Below, piece after piece: positions 1-8,231 of a DNA stretch of 64,000 nucleotides (position 1 is its first letter; each line of letters starts with the position of its first letter). The translations under genes and the position numbers were made by a program. Where the stretch lies: assembly GCF_003402535.2 (NCBI RefSeq), contig NZ_AP025170.1, forward strand, positions 1,302,001 through 1,366,000. Reading direction: 5' to 3'. The notes below the pieces were generated by a model that was not told the origin of the DNA, searched no databases, and saw nothing but the letters and a program-made list of their open reading frames with translations. This stretch comes from Cupriavidus sp. P-10. Its GTDB lineage: Bacteria > Pseudomonadota > Gammaproteobacteria > Burkholderiales > Burkholderiaceae.

Positions 1-401
1 GCGGCCCAGCTCTTGACCAGCTGCGCGGCGACCGGATCGGTCACGCCCGAGTACACCACCGGCACCGTCTTGGTGGCGGCGACCACGGCCTGCGCCGACG
101 GGGTGGCGATGGCAACGATGGCGTTCGGGTTGTCGCCGACGAACTTGCGGGCGATCTGCGCCGCGGTGCCGGTGTTGCCCTGGGCGCTCTGGTATTCCCA
201 CTTCAGGCTCTTGTCGGCGTCATAGCCGGCCGCCTTCAGTTCGGCGCGCACGCCGTCGCGGATGGCGTCCAGCGCGGGGTGGTCGACGATCGACAGCACC
301 TTGACGGTCTGGGCTTGCACGGCACCGCCGTACAGCAGGGCCAGCGCCACGGCGCCGCCCAGGATCGACTTGGTTGCTGCGAGACCCTTGATGGACTTCA
401 T
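1..401 (-). CDS. ABC transporter substrate-binding protein (partial)
   Basis: The first 133 codons are visible and the C-terminus lies beyond the left edge. The start ATG at 401 opens a typical lipid-free signal peptide: a basic start (MKSIKG), a hydrophobic stretch, and an Ala-Gln-Ala type cleavage site near residue 30. The mature part begins VKVLSIVDHPALDAIRDGV and continues with a ligand-fold pattern (GNTGTAAQIARKFVG, IVAIATPSAQAVVAAT, VPVVYSGVTDPVAAQLV) that fits the ABC_sub_bind (TrpX-like) periplasmic family, whose members bind aromatic amino acids or other small ligands. The permease and ATPase would be expected further left, outside the window, since transcription runs leftward. The ligand cannot be told from this half. 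Confidence 0.8.
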   Translation of the reverse strand, partial: MKSIKGLAATKSILGGAVALALLYGGAVQAQTVKVLSIVDHPALDAIRDGVRAELKAAGYDADKSLKWEYQSAQGNTGTAAQIARKFVGDNPNAIVAIATPSAQAVVAATKTVPVVYSGVTDPVAAQLVKSWA

Positions 402-676
402 TGTCTGTTCTCCCCCGAATGCTCGGTTCTGGATGAATGCGGCCGCGGATGGTTCGGTCCGCTGTCCTGGCGCGCGTCCGCGCACTGGCGGACGGTGCCG
501 GTCCGGGGCGTGCGCGGCGGCTTCCTGCGGCGGGAGGGAGCGTGCGCGGGCGCGTCGGATGCGACAGCGATAAGCCTGCGAGGATACCACTTCTCGCGCA
601 CGAAATGCGTAGTCATCATGCCAAAGCGCGGCATCCGATGCTGTCAGACGCCCGCTATCGGCCATCCAGGCGCATA

Positions 677-1735
677 TTATTGCGCGGGATTCGTGATTTC
701 CTTGTGGATTACCCCGATTGCGGCGATCACATCTTCATGCAATTGCGCATCCCAGGCGTCGAGGTTTTCCTCGAGCTGGGCCAGGGTGGTGGCGCCGATG
801 ATGGTGCTGGCCGCGAACCAGCGCGAGTAGCACCAGGCCAGGGCCAGCGTGGCAGGGGTCATCCCGGCACTTCTGGCCAGTTCGACGTAGCGCGCCGACG
901 CTGCCATGGTCTCGGGGCGCATGTAGCGCGGGCTCCAGTCGGGCGAGAAGCGCGACAGCCGGCCCTTGGCCTCGGGCTTGAACACCGGGCGGGCCATGTC
1001 GCCTGCCAGGTACTTGCCAGTCAGTTGCCCGAACGCCAGCGGGCTGTACACCAGCAGGCTGACGCCGGTGCGGAAGCAGGCCTCATCCAGCCCCTGCTCA
1101 TAGCTGCGGTTGACCAGGTTGTACGGGTTCTGGATGGTGGCGATGCGCGGCAGGCCATGCTGCCCGGCCAGGCGCACGAACTCGGCCACGCCCCACGGCG
1201 TTTCGTTGGACACGCCGACATAGCGGATCTTGCCCGCCTTGACCAGTTCGCCCATCACTTCGAGCTGCGCCTGGATCGAGGTGCATTCGCGCTCTTTCTG
1301 CGGGTCGAAGCTCAGCTGGCCGAAGATCGGCGCATTCCGTGCCGGCCAGTGGATCTGGTAGAGGTCGATGTAGTCGGTCTGCAGCCGGCGTAGCGATTCA
1401 TCCACCGCGGCGCGGATGCCGGCCGGGGTCAGGTCGTCGCCGTTGCGGATCCAGGGCATGCGGCCCGGGCCCGCCACCTTGGTCGCGAGCACCACGTGGT
1501 CGCGTGGCTGGCGCTTCAGCCAGGTGCCGACGATGCGCTCGGTCTGGCCGTAGGTCTCGGCGCACGGCTTGACCGGATACATCTCGGCCGTGTCGATAAA
1601 GTTCACGCCGCGCGAGAAGGCGTAGTCGAGCTGGCTGTGGCCGTCGGCTTCGGTGTTCTGCTCGCCGAAGGTCATGGTGCCCAGGCAGATGCGCGATACC
1701 TGCAGGTCGCTGTGACCGAGTCGGATGGTTTCCAT
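677..1735 (-). CDS. Aldo/keto reductase (Tas-like)
   Basis: This 352-residue protein is an NADPH-dependent aldo/keto reductase of the Tas/YajO-like group, cytosolic, with unknown carbonyl substrate. The catalytic tetrad is visible: Asp and Tyr in FIDTAEMYPV (around residue 50), Lys in VVLATKVAG (around 85) and His in LYQIHWPARN (around 130). The insert between the Tyr and Lys (CAETYGQTERIVG) and the long loop with RNAPIFGQLSFDPQ are typical of E. coli Tas. The C-terminal cofactor motif STIIGATTLAQLEENL is intact. It is the last gene of a minus-strand run, 30 bases after pyrD. The start ATG at 1735 gives METIRLGHSDLQVSRICLGTM, the usual N-terminus. Confidence 0.9.
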   Translation of the reverse strand: METIRLGHSDLQVSRICLGTMTFGEQNTEADGHSQLDYAFSRGVNFIDTAEMYPVKPCAETYGQTERIVGTWLKRQPRDHVVLATKVAGPGRMPWIRNGDDLTPAGIRAAVDESLRRLQTDYIDLYQIHWPARNAPIFGQLSFDPQKERECTSIQAQLEVMGELVKAGKIRYVGVSNETPWGVAEFVRLAGQHGLPRIATIQNPYNLVNRSYEQGLDEACFRTGVSLLVYSPLAFGQLTGKYLAGDMARPVFKPEAKGRLSRFSPDWSPRYMRPETMAASARYVELARSAGMTPATLALAWCYSRWFAASTIIGATTLAQLEENLDAWDAQLHEDVIAAIGVIHKEITNPAQ

Positions 1736-1765
1736 GGCGTTTCCAGTGGGGGCGATGGAGAGGGC

Positions 1766-2827
1766 TTAGCGACGCAGCGCCGCGGCGCAGTCGCGCACCA
1801 GCGCCGGGCCGCGGTAGATCAGGCCGCTGTAGACCTGCACCAGCTTCGCCCCGGCGTCGATCTTGGCGCGCGCATCGGCGCCGCTGAAGATGCCGCCCAC
1901 GCCGATGATCGGCACCGCATCGCCGACCACGGCGTGCAGCGCGCGCACCACGCGCGTGGAGGCCTCGAACACGGGTCGCCCCGACAGGCCGCCGGCTTCC
2001 TCGGCATGCGGCAGGCCCTTGACCGCCTCGCGCGAGATGGTGGTGTTGGTGGCGATCACGCCGTCGATCTTGTGGCGCACCAGCGCGTCGCCGATATTGC
2101 CGACCTGGTCGGCATCGAGGTCCGGCGCGATCTTCAGCGCCAGCGGCACGTAGCGCTTGTGCTGGTCGGCCAGGCGCTGCTGCGCGTCCTTCAGCGTCGA
2201 CAGCAGGCTGTCCAGCTCGCTGGCGCCTTGCAGCTGGCGCAGGTTCTTGGTGTTGGGCGACGAGATATTGACCGTCACATAACTAGCATGCGGGTAGACG
2301 CGCTCCAGGCAGTACAGGTAGTCGTCGTTGGCGCGCTCGATCGGGGTGTCGGCATTCTTGCCGATGTTCAGCCCCAGCACGCCACCCTCGGCCTTCCAGC
2401 GCGATGCCTTGACGTTGGCGACAAAGGCATCGACGCCGCCGTTATTGAAGCCCATGCGGTTGATCAGCGCATCCGCCTGCGGCAGGCGGAACATGCGCGG
2501 GCGCGGGTTGCCCGGCTGCGCGCGCGGCGTGACCGTGCCCACCTCGACAAAGCCGAAACCGAGCGCGGCCAGCCCGTCGATATAGGCGCCGTCCTTGTCC
2601 AGTCCCGCGGCCAGCCCGACCGGGTTGGGGAAGCGCACGCCCATCACGGTGCGGGGATCGTCGGCGATCTTGTTGCCGATACAGCCGCCCAGGCCCATGC
2701 GGTGGGCGCGCAGCAGGTTGTTCAGCGTGAAATGGTGGGCGTCCTCGGCATCCATCGAGAACAGGGCGGGGCGAAACAGGGGGTAGAGCGCGTTGAGCAC
2801 GGGGCAGCCGGCCGGCGGGGCCGTCAC
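1766..2827 (-). CDS. pyrD: Dihydroorotate dehydrogenase (quinone), class 2
   Basis: PyrD oxidises dihydroorotate to orotate in pyrimidine synthesis and passes electrons to membrane quinone. The class 2 signature is the N-terminal extension ending [20 protein letters not shown], which forms the quinone tunnel. The FMN/substrate motifs follow: [43 protein letters not shown], and the catalytic serine in VNISSPNT. The C-terminal phosphate loop [13 protein letters not shown] is complete. The frame opens at GTG 2827; a second GTG at 2800 would give [16 protein letters not shown], which is closer to the usual N-terminus, so the true start may be there. It sits 54 bases downstream of bpt and is probably cotranscribed. 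Confidence 0.95.
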   Translation of the reverse strand: MTAPPAGCPVLNALYPLFRPALFSMDAEDAHHFTLNNLLRAHRMGLGGCIGNKIADDPRTVMGVRFPNPVGLAAGLDKDGAYIDGLAALGFGFVEVGTVTPRAQPGNPRPRMFRLPQADALINRMGFNNGGVDAFVANVKASRWKAEGGVLGLNIGKNADTPIERANDDYLYCLERVYPHASYVTVNISSPNTKNLRQLQGASELDSLLSTLKDAQQRLADQHKRYVPLALKIAPDLDADQVGNIGDALVRHKIDGVIATNTTISREAVKGLPHAEEAGGLSGRPVFEASTRVVRALHAVVGDAVPIIGVGGIFSGADARAKIDAGAKLVQVYSGLIYRGPALVRDCAAALRR

Positions 2828-2881
2828 AGAGTGAATTCCAGCCCGGCATTGTAGCGGCTGGGCCGCTTGCCCGGTGGCGGG

Positions 2882-3679
2882 CTACTCCTGTGTGGGCGGG
2901 GCGTCGGGTGCGTCGGGGACCGCAGCGGCGGCGTCCTTTTCCTCGAAGGCCTGCCAGTGGTTGCCGGTCAGCACCTGCAGTGGCTGGAAGCGTGCCTTGT
3001 ACGCCATCTTGCGGCTGTCGGCGATCCAGTACCCGAGGTACAGGTGCGGCAGCCCGAGTGCATGGGTCTGGCGGATCTGCCACAGGATGTTGAAGGTGCC
3101 ATAGCTGGCATTGCGCTCCAGCGGGTCGTAGAAGGTGTAGACCGAGGACAGCCCGTCGTCCAGCACGTCGATCATGCTGACCATGCGCAACCGGCCTGCC
3201 TCGGGCGAGCCCGGTGGCTCGCGGAACTCTACCAGCCGCGAATTGACGCGGCTTTGCAGCAGGAACTGTTCGTACTGGTCGCGGCTGTCCTGGTCCATGC
3301 CGCCGCCGGCGTGGCGCATCGACTGGTACAGCAGGTACAGCGAATAGTGTTCTTCGACGTAGGTCAGCGGCGCCACCAGCGCCTGCAGGTGCTCATGCCG
3401 GCGCCAGGCGCGGCGCTGCGAGCGGTCGGGGGTGAACTGGTCGACCAGCACGCGGCATGGCGTGCAGGCGTGGCAATCGTCGCAGTACGGCCGATAGGTG
3501 AAGATCCCGCTGCGCCGGAAACCGGCTCGCACCAGCCGCGAATAGACGTCGGCATTGATCAGGTGCGCGGGCGTGGCAACCTGCGAGCGCGCCATGCGGC
3601 CTTCCAGATAGCTGCAAGCGTACGGCGCCGTGGCGTAGAACTGCAGCGCAGAGAGCGGTAGTTCCTTCAGCTTGCTCAT
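2882..3679 (-). CDS. bpt: Aspartate/glutamate leucyltransferase
   Basis: Bpt transfers leucine from Leu-tRNA to proteins with N-terminal Asp or Glu, marking them for ClpS/ClpAP degradation. The 265-residue protein has the family layout: an N-terminal region with a Cys pair in the [17 protein letters not shown] segment (residues about 68-83), the [13 protein letters not shown] motif before it, and the C-terminal acetyltransferase-like core with [18 protein letters not shown] and LYLGYWI. It is followed by pyrD and preceded by aat with 57 bases between, so the two N-degron transferases are neighbours. The tail after [11 protein letters not shown] is Ala/Pro rich and probably disordered. The start ATG at 3679 is the usual one ([20 protein letters not shown]). 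Confidence 0.93.
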   Translation of the reverse strand: MSKLKELPLSALQFYATAPYACSYLEGRMARSQVATPAHLINADVYSRLVRAGFRRSGIFTYRPYCDDCHACTPCRVLVDQFTPDRSQRRAWRRHEHLQALVAPLTYVEEHYSLYLLYQSMRHAGGGMDQDSRDQYEQFLLQSRVNSRLVEFREPPGSPEAGRLRMVSMIDVLDDGLSSVYTFYDPLERNASYGTFNILWQIRQTHALGLPHLYLGYWIADSRKMAYKARFQPLQVLTGNHWQAFEEKDAAAAVPDAPDAPPTQE

Positions 3680-3736
3680 GACTCTGGGGGCTCCGGGCGG
3701 GCGGACGGTGAGCGAGGGCGGCGTCCTTCCCTGGAT

Positions 3737-4489
3737 TCAGCCGGCTGGCGCGGCTGGCGTCCCGGCCCAGCGCTCCAGCACCGATTTATCGAACCGCCAC
3801 GGGTTGATCGCGGGCTGCGCCGCCGCCGCGCGGACATGTGCCACGAACTGCGCGCGGGGGATCGGGCTGGCGCCCAGCGAGGCCAGGTGATCGGTCTCTT
3901 GCTGGCAGTCTATCATCGCCACGCCGTGGTTGCCGAGGAAGGCGCACAGCGCCGCGAGCGCAATCTTGGAGGCGTCGGTGCGGTGCGCGAACATCGACTC
4001 GCCGAAGAACATGCGGCCCAGCGCCACGCCATACAAACCGCCGACGCGCTCGCCGCGATACCAGCTCTCCACCGCATGCGCCATGCCGTTGCGATGCAGC
4101 GTGCCGTAGGCGGCAATGATGTCGTCGGTGATCCAGGTGCCGTCCTGGCCGTCGCGCGGCGTGATGGCGCAGGCGCGCATCACTGCCAGGAAATCGTCAT
4201 CGACCCGGATTTCCCAGTCCGCATCGCGCAGCACGCGGCGCAGCGTCTTGCGCAGTGTCGCCGACACGCGCAACGCGTGAGGCGCCAGCACCATGCGCGG
4301 GTCGGTGCTCCACCACAGCACCGGCTGTCCGCTCGAATACCAGGGAAAGATGCCTTGCCGGTACGCCAGCAGCAGCCGCTGGGGCGACAGGTCGCGGCTG
4401 GCCGCCAGCAGCCCCGGCGCATCCGAATCCGCGCCGAGCGCCTGGTCCACCGGCGGAAAGGGGTCGTGCGGGTCCAGCCAGGCGATCAT
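3737..4489 (-). CDS. aat: Leucyl/phenylalanyl-tRNA--protein transferase
   Basis: Aat adds Leu or Phe from tRNA to N-terminal Lys or Arg, creating a primary N-degron for ClpS. The 250-residue length matches the family. Conserved pieces are visible in order: [20 protein letters not shown] (about residues 40-60), WSTDPRMVL, the [15 protein letters not shown] segment, [19 protein letters not shown] (about 130-150), [15 protein letters not shown], and [15 protein letters not shown] near the end. The gene starts 46 bases after the Nudix gene stop and is followed by bpt, which handles acidic N-termini. The pair therefore covers both secondary destabilising residue classes. Confidence 0.95.
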   Translation of the reverse strand: MIAWLDPHDPFPPVDQALGADSDAPGLLAASRDLSPQRLLLAYRQGIFPWYSSGQPVLWWSTDPRMVLAPHALRVSATLRKTLRRVLRDADWEIRVDDDFLAVMRACAITPRDGQDGTWITDDIIAAYGTLHRNGMAHAVESWYRGERVGGLYGVALGRMFFGESMFAHRTDASKIALAALCAFLGNHGVAMIDCQQETDHLASLGASPIPRAQFVAHVRAAAAQPAINPWRFDKSVLERWAGTPAAPAG

Positions 4490-4535
4490 GCGGGGCTGTG
4501 CCGGAAAGGCTGTCGGATGCGCGCCGGTCGGGCGC

Positions 4536-5120
4536 TCAGGGTGTTACCGTGGCCCGGCTGGTCAGCGGGCGCATGGGCTTGTCGATATCCAGGCTATGCA
4601 GCCGGAAGCTGCCGTCCTGCAGCCGGCCGGCGGCGCGGTCGGCAAAAAAGCAGCGCAGCGTGTGGATGACGGTCGGGAACGCGAGTTCGTCCCACGGCAC
4701 GTCGGCTTCTTCCACCAGCTTGACCTCCAGGCTTTCCTCGCCCGGCGCGATGTCCAGGTCGTCCAGCGTGGCCAGGTAGAACAGGTGGACCTGGTGCACA
4801 TGCGGCACATTCAGGATCGAGAACAGCTCGCCAACCTGCACGCGGGCGCCGGCTTCTTCCAGCGTCTCGCGGGAGGCGGCCTGCGCCGTGGTCTCGCCGA
4901 TCTCCATGAAGCCGGCGGGCAGGGTCCAGAAGCCGTAGCGCGGCTCGATCGCGCGCTTGCACAGCAGGATCTTGTCTTCCCACACCGGAATCGTGCCCAC
5001 GACATTGCGCGGGTTGACATAGTGGATCGTGCCGCAGCTGTCGCAGACGCTGCGCGGGCGGTTGTCGCCGTCAGGCACACGCAACACGACCGCATGGCCA
5101 CAGTTCGAGCAGAATTTCAT
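4536..5120 (-). CDS. Zinc-ribbon Nudix hydrolase
   Basis: This 194-residue protein joins an N-terminal zinc ribbon ([11 protein letters not shown] and [12 protein letters not shown], four cysteines in two CxxC pairs) to a Nudix hydrolase fold. The Nudix box is complete: [20 protein letters not shown] continuing into AG, with the catalytic Glu residues in the REtxEE segment (about residues 75-97). Such proteins hydrolyse nucleoside diphosphate derivatives; the ribbon plus Nudix layout recalls NudC-like and ADP-ribose enzymes, but the substrate cannot be assigned. The reading frame is open upstream to 5273, but the ATG at 5120 begins exactly at the zinc ribbon and is the likely start. It leads the minus-strand run aat-bpt-pyrD. 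Confidence 0.88.
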   Translation of the reverse strand: MKFCSNCGHAVVLRVPDGDNRPRSVCDSCGTIHYVNPRNVVGTIPVWEDKILLCKRAIEPRYGFWTLPAGFMEIGETTAQAASRETLEEAGARVQVGELFSILNVPHVHQVHLFYLATLDDLDIAPGEESLEVKLVEEADVPWDELAFPTVIHTLRCFFADRAAGRLQDGSFRLHSLDIDKPMRPLTSRATVTP

Positions 5121-5371
5121 GAGGGGCGTCCGGGAGGAATGGCGAAAGTGTATCACCCTCGCGGAGGCGACCGTGGGGCTGTCCAGGATGCTTGCCGCGC
5201 CGTCGGTTGCCTGCCACACCGTGCTGCGAAGGGGCGTGCCAAAAGACACTCGCTTATCGGCAGGCACCGGCAAGTTCCATCACCGCATCCCGTCTGCGGC
5301 AGTGCCTGGTGCTCAGCGCCAAAGTCGGAAAACGCGGGCAGCGGTCTACAGCGCCCTGGCGGCCGAAAAAC

Positions 5372-5396
5372 AAAAAGCCCGCATGCGCGGGCTTTT
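5372..5396 (-). terminator. Intrinsic terminator of tRNA-fMet
   Basis: A perfect hairpin with arms AAAAGCCCGC and GCGGGCTTTT around a 4-base loop lies 51 bases beyond the 3' end of the tRNA. Read on the minus strand it ends in a run of T, as an intrinsic terminator should. Confidence 0.8.
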
Positions 5397-5446
5397 GTCA
5401 CTGCCAACCGCCACTTGGAGGTGTGGGCGATTGGTATCGAATCGGT

Positions 5447-5522
5447 TGGTTGCGGGGGCAGGACTTGAACCTGCGACCTTCGGGTTATGAGCCCGACGAG
5501 CTGCCAACTGCTCCACCCCGCG
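5447..5522 (-). tRNA. tRNA-fMet (CAT), initiator
   Basis: The minus strand reads a full 76-base cloverleaf with encoded CCA end. The anticodon loop is CTCATAA with anticodon CAT. Two marks of an initiator tRNA are present: the first base C opposite A at position 72 (CGCGGGG pairs with CCCCGCA leaving a C/A mismatch at the end) and the run of G:C pairs in the anticodon stem (GTCGGG...CCCGA). The T arm reads GCAGGTTCAAGTCCTGC. A terminator follows at 5396-5372. Confidence 0.97.
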
Positions 5523-5644
5523 TCCGTCGAAGACAAGATTATAGGGCAGGCGGTTGCGCATTGCAACACCTGTTTAAAAATAATCCAAAGTGCCGCGCAC
5601 ATCCGCTTGTCTTAACGATTAGAGCGGCGCCAGGGGGTCGAGGT

Positions 5645-6397
5645 TCAGCCGTTGTCAGGGCTTTCGCTTGTGCGCTGCCACAGGGAGGCTTCGAACTCGA
5701 AGCTGTCGCGCTGCTGCAGGTCGTCGCGCTGCCAGATCACGCGGTCGCGGCGTACGGTCAGCATCCAGGTGGTGGTCGCGAGCGGCAGCGGGTGGGCGAA
5801 GGCGCGCGGTGTCAGCACGGCGCCGCAGGGCCCATGGAGCGGGTCGCGTACCGAGGTGTAGCGAATCATGCCGAGGCCGGCTTCGCGTGCGACGCGGCCG
5901 AAGGCCTGGCAGGGTTCGTGGTGGTCGGGATTGGTCCAGGCGTCGCGGTCGCGGTCGAAGGGCGGGGCGTCGAGCGCGATGCCGTCGGTGGCGATGCGCA
6001 CTTCGAACAGCGTCTGGGCGCGTGCGTCGATGCGCGGCAGTGCCGGGCTGTCGTTGAGGAAGCGCCAGCGCCAGTAGCCCAGTTCCGCGCAAGCGGTGCG
6101 GATCTCCGCCGCACCGTAGAACACGCCCGGGTCCTGGGCGGCGCGGAAACGCGAACCCCAGGGTGACGGCGGGTAGCGAAAGGGGGTGAACAGCAGGTAG
6201 TGGAGGTGGCGTGCCTCGATCGGCACGGCGGGTTTGCCGGCATCGAGCACGGCTTCGAGCACAGCCTGTTCTTCGAGGCTGTCGACCAGCGGCATGGTGG
6301 AGACAACGTGCTGGGCTTCCACCGCCCGCCACAGCGTGAGCGCGAACTGCCGGCGCTCAGATGCGACCGCGGGTGGCGTCCAGGTAGTGAACGACAC
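5645..6397 (-). CDS. RES domain toxin
   Basis: This 250-residue protein is a RES-family toxin of a type II toxin-antitoxin system; studied members (for example MbcT, and the Pseudomonas putida RES toxin) destroy NAD+. The RES features are visible: an early Arg in LTLWRAVEAQH, then HLHYLLFTPFRYPPSPWGSR (about residues 64-83), GVFYGAAEIRTACAELGYWR with Tyr and Glu in the usual places, and the late MIRYTSVRDP segment (about 185). It starts at GTG 6397 and overlaps the 3' end of the antitoxin gene by 41 bases, in keeping with coupled translation. It lies between tRNA-fMet and the box cluster. Confidence 0.85.
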   Translation of the reverse strand: MSFTTWTPPAVASERRQFALTLWRAVEAQHVVSTMPLVDSLEEQAVLEAVLDAGKPAVPIEARHLHYLLFTPFRYPPSPWGSRFRAAQDPGVFYGAAEIRTACAELGYWRWRFLNDSPALPRIDARAQTLFEVRIATDGIALDAPPFDRDRDAWTNPDHHEPCQAFGRVAREAGLGMIRYTSVRDPLHGPCGAVLTPRAFAHPLPLATTTWMLTVRRDRVIWQRDDLQQRDSFEFEASLWQRTSESPDNG

Positions 6398-6746
6398 GGA
6401 CCAGGCCTTCCGTTGTGCGGATCATTTCGATGGGCTTGCCGCCCAGTGCCAGGTTTTCATGCGTCAGCCACAGCCGCGCCTGGTCGCCATGGCCGAGGAT
6501 TGCGTCCAGCGAGCGGAACAGGCGTACGAACAAAACACCGAATTCCCACTCCTTGCGGTGCGCATCGAGCACATAGCCACCCGATGCCATCCGCGAAACC
6601 GAAGCCGTGCTGATGCCCAGTACGCTTGCCACCAGGGCCTGGCTGATGCCAAGGAAGCCGGCGGCGCGCATTACCGCCTTGGTCAGCGTGGTGCCGGGGT
6701 CGGGGCCGCCGGCGGGGTCTGTTTCAGGGATCCGCCTGGATTGCAT
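6357..6746 (-). CDS. Xre/MbcA/ParS-type antitoxin (DUF2384)
   Basis: This 129-residue protein is the antitoxin partner of the RES toxin. The N-terminal half has a helix-turn-helix of the Xre type (AAGFLGISQALVASVLGIST continuing ASVSRM, about residues 28-53). The C-terminal half carries the DUF2384 toxin-binding pattern with LFRSLDAILGHGDQARLWLT and NLALGGKPIEMIRTTEGL (about 80-115). It is transcribed first, with an AGGAG ribosome site 8 bases before ATG 6746 and a TATAAT box upstream, and normally such proteins repress their own promoter. The gene overlaps the toxin gene by 41 bases. Confidence 0.85.
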   Translation of the reverse strand: MQSRRIPETDPAGGPDPGTTLTKAVMRAAGFLGISQALVASVLGISTASVSRMASGGYVLDAHRKEWEFGVLFVRLFRSLDAILGHGDQARLWLTHENLALGGKPIEMIRTTEGLVRVVHYLDATRGRI

Positions 6747-6772
6747 CGCCTTGCTCCTGTTTCTTAGGAAAG

Positions 6773-6778
6773 ATTATA
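6773..6778 (-). promoter_or_regulatory. -10 box of the RES/Xre operon
   Basis: On the minus strand a consensus TATAAT lies 27 bases upstream of the antitoxin start, in a short AT-rich patch. No clear -35 match is seen (best is TTCCCT at 16-base spacing), which would fit a weak, autorepressed promoter. Confidence 0.45.
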
Positions 6779-6811
6779 GGCGAACGATTTCAGAAGGGAA
6801 GGTATTGACGC

Positions 6812-6847
6812 AAAAAGAACCCGGCCCGCCGGATGCGGGCGGGCCGG
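6812..6847 (-). terminator. Terminator after boxA
   Basis: Arms CCGGCCCGCC and GGGCGGGCCGG form a strong hairpin, followed on the minus strand by GTTCTTTTTG. It lies 70 bases beyond the boxA stop and ends the boxCBA operon, insulating the RES/Xre pair. Confidence 0.7.
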
Positions 6848-6876
6848 TACTGGTTAGACAGGCGTGCAGGCTGATA

Positions 6877-6929
6877 GGTCTCGGGCTCTGATGGTCTCGG
6901 GCTAACAGGTCCCGGGCTAGTAGGTCTCG
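6877..6929. repeat. Short tandem repeat (GGTCTCGGGCT) at the boxA 3' end
   Basis: Copies of GGTCTCGGGCT begin at 6877 and 6893, a variant GGTCCCGGGCT at 6908 and a partial GGTCTCG at 6923. The spacing is 15-16 bases. The array runs across the boxA stop codon (6917-6919) into its last codons. Confidence 0.8.
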
Positions 6930-8155
6930 ATATGCAGCCGGCCTTCGGCTTTCATGGTGGCTTCCAGTTCAGCCCAGCTGCGGCCGGTGGCGGCACAGAT
7001 TGCGTCGAAAGCGGCCAGCACGCCTTCCTCCATCCCTTTCAGTCCGCAGATGTAGACATGGCCGTTCGGATCCGCCAGCAGGGCAGCCGCGGCATCGGCG
7101 GCCTCGCGGATCGCGTCCTGTACATAGCGGCGCGGGGCATCGGGGTCGCGCGAAAAGGCGAAATGGATGTCGAGGAAATCCTTGGGCAGTTTGAGCAGCG
7201 GGCCGAAGTAGGGCAGCTCGTTGGCATTGCGCGCGCCGAAGAACAGCATCCGGCGCCCGCTGAAGTGCGACAGGTTGCGGCGCATGCGCTCGGTCATGGC
7301 GCGCATCGGTGCCGAGCCGGTGCCGGTGCAGATCATCATCACGCTGGCTTCGGCGTGGTTGGGCATCAGGAAGGTGGCGCCGAACGGGCCCACCACCTGC
7401 ACGGTGTCGCCCTTGGCGAGGTCGCACAGGTAGTTGGACGCCACCCCGCGCACCGGCCGGCCGTCATGGTCCTGGTCGACCCGCTTTACCGTCAGCGCGA
7501 GGTTGTTATAGCCGGGGCGTTCGCCGTCGCGCGGGCTGGCCACCGAGTACATGCGGATGTAATGCGGCTTGCCGGCGGCGTCGGTGCCCGGCGGCACGAT
7601 GCCGATCGACTGGCCTTCCAGGATCGGGAAGAAATGGGTGCCGAAGTCCAGCACGATATGGTGGATATCGCTGGACGCGTCCTCGGCGGTGAGCCGGTAG
7701 TTGCCGGCCACCGTCGCGGCGACCGGGGCGCGCACGCCGTGCAGGTTCACATACGGGTGCGCCGCCGACCATGGCGCGCGCTGCGAGGCGTGGCGGCTGG
7801 TTTCGACCGCCTGGATGGCGATGTCAGGCGCGGCCGTAGCTGGTGCCGCGGCGGCGGTACTTTCGATCGCCGTGTCCAGCTCTGGCAACGGCACCTCAGC
7901 CGGCAGTTCGTCCCACAGCAACTGCGCCTCGATGGTGTAGGCGTCGCCGCGCAGCATGGTGCGCCAGTTGTCGATGGCGCCGGTCGGGCACGGCGACAGG
8001 CAGGCATTGCAGCCGTTGCAGACGTCGGCCCTGACCACGTAGTTGCGGTCGTCGTGGGTGATGGCGTCGATCGGGCAGGTGTCTTCGCAGGTATTGCAGC
8101 GAATGCAGATTTCCGGGTCGATCAGGTGTTGCTTGATGATGTCGGGGGCGCCCAT
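6917..8155 (-). CDS. boxA: Benzoyl-CoA epoxidase reductase subunit BoxA
   Basis: BoxA passes electrons from NADPH to the diiron oxygenase BoxB, which epoxidises benzoyl-CoA. The 412-residue protein begins with two ferredoxin motifs, [12 protein letters not shown] (about residues 17-28) and [12 protein letters not shown] (about 48-59), each able to bind a 4Fe-4S cluster. A linker leads to an FNR-type reductase: the FAD segment [14 protein letters not shown], the NADP-binding [13 protein letters not shown] (about 280), and the C-terminal [10 protein letters not shown] and aromatic end (HIETY). The frame is open upstream, but ATG 8155 ([15 protein letters not shown]) is the natural start. Between it and boxB is a 9-base tandem repeat. 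Confidence 0.95.
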   Translation of the reverse strand: MGAPDIIKQHLIDPEICIRCNTCEDTCPIDAITHDDRNYVVRADVCNGCNACLSPCPTGAIDNWRTMLRGDAYTIEAQLLWDELPAEVPLPELDTAIESTAAAAPATAAPDIAIQAVETSRHASQRAPWSAAHPYVNLHGVRAPVAATVAGNYRLTAEDASSDIHHIVLDFGTHFFPILEGQSIGIVPPGTDAAGKPHYIRMYSVASPRDGERPGYNNLALTVKRVDQDHDGRPVRGVASNYLCDLAKGDTVQVVGPFGATFLMPNHAEASVMMICTGTGSAPMRAMTERMRRNLSHFSGRRMLFFGARNANELPYFGPLLKLPKDFLDIHFAFSRDPDAPRRYVQDAIREAADAAAALLADPNGHVYICGLKGMEEGVLAAFDAICAATGRSWAELEATMKAEGRLHIETY

Positions 8156-8171
8156 CGCATATCTCTGGTTT

Positions 8172-8207
8172 GTCCGGTATGTCCGGTTAGTCCGGTTAGC
8201 CCGGTAT
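8172..8207. repeat. 9-base tandem repeat between boxB and boxA
   Basis: Four contiguous units: GTCCGGTAT, GTCCGGTTA, GTCCGGTTA, GCCCGGTAT. They fill about half of the 76-base boxB-boxA spacer, just upstream of the boxA ribosome site, so copy number would alter the leader of boxA. Confidence 0.88.
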
Positions 8208-8231
8208 CTTCTTGCCGGCTCGTTGCCAGGC

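Noticed and set aside
5372..5522. Attachment site at tRNA-fMet
   Set aside because: tRNA genes are common integration targets, but no integrase or repeated tRNA 3' end was seen nearby.
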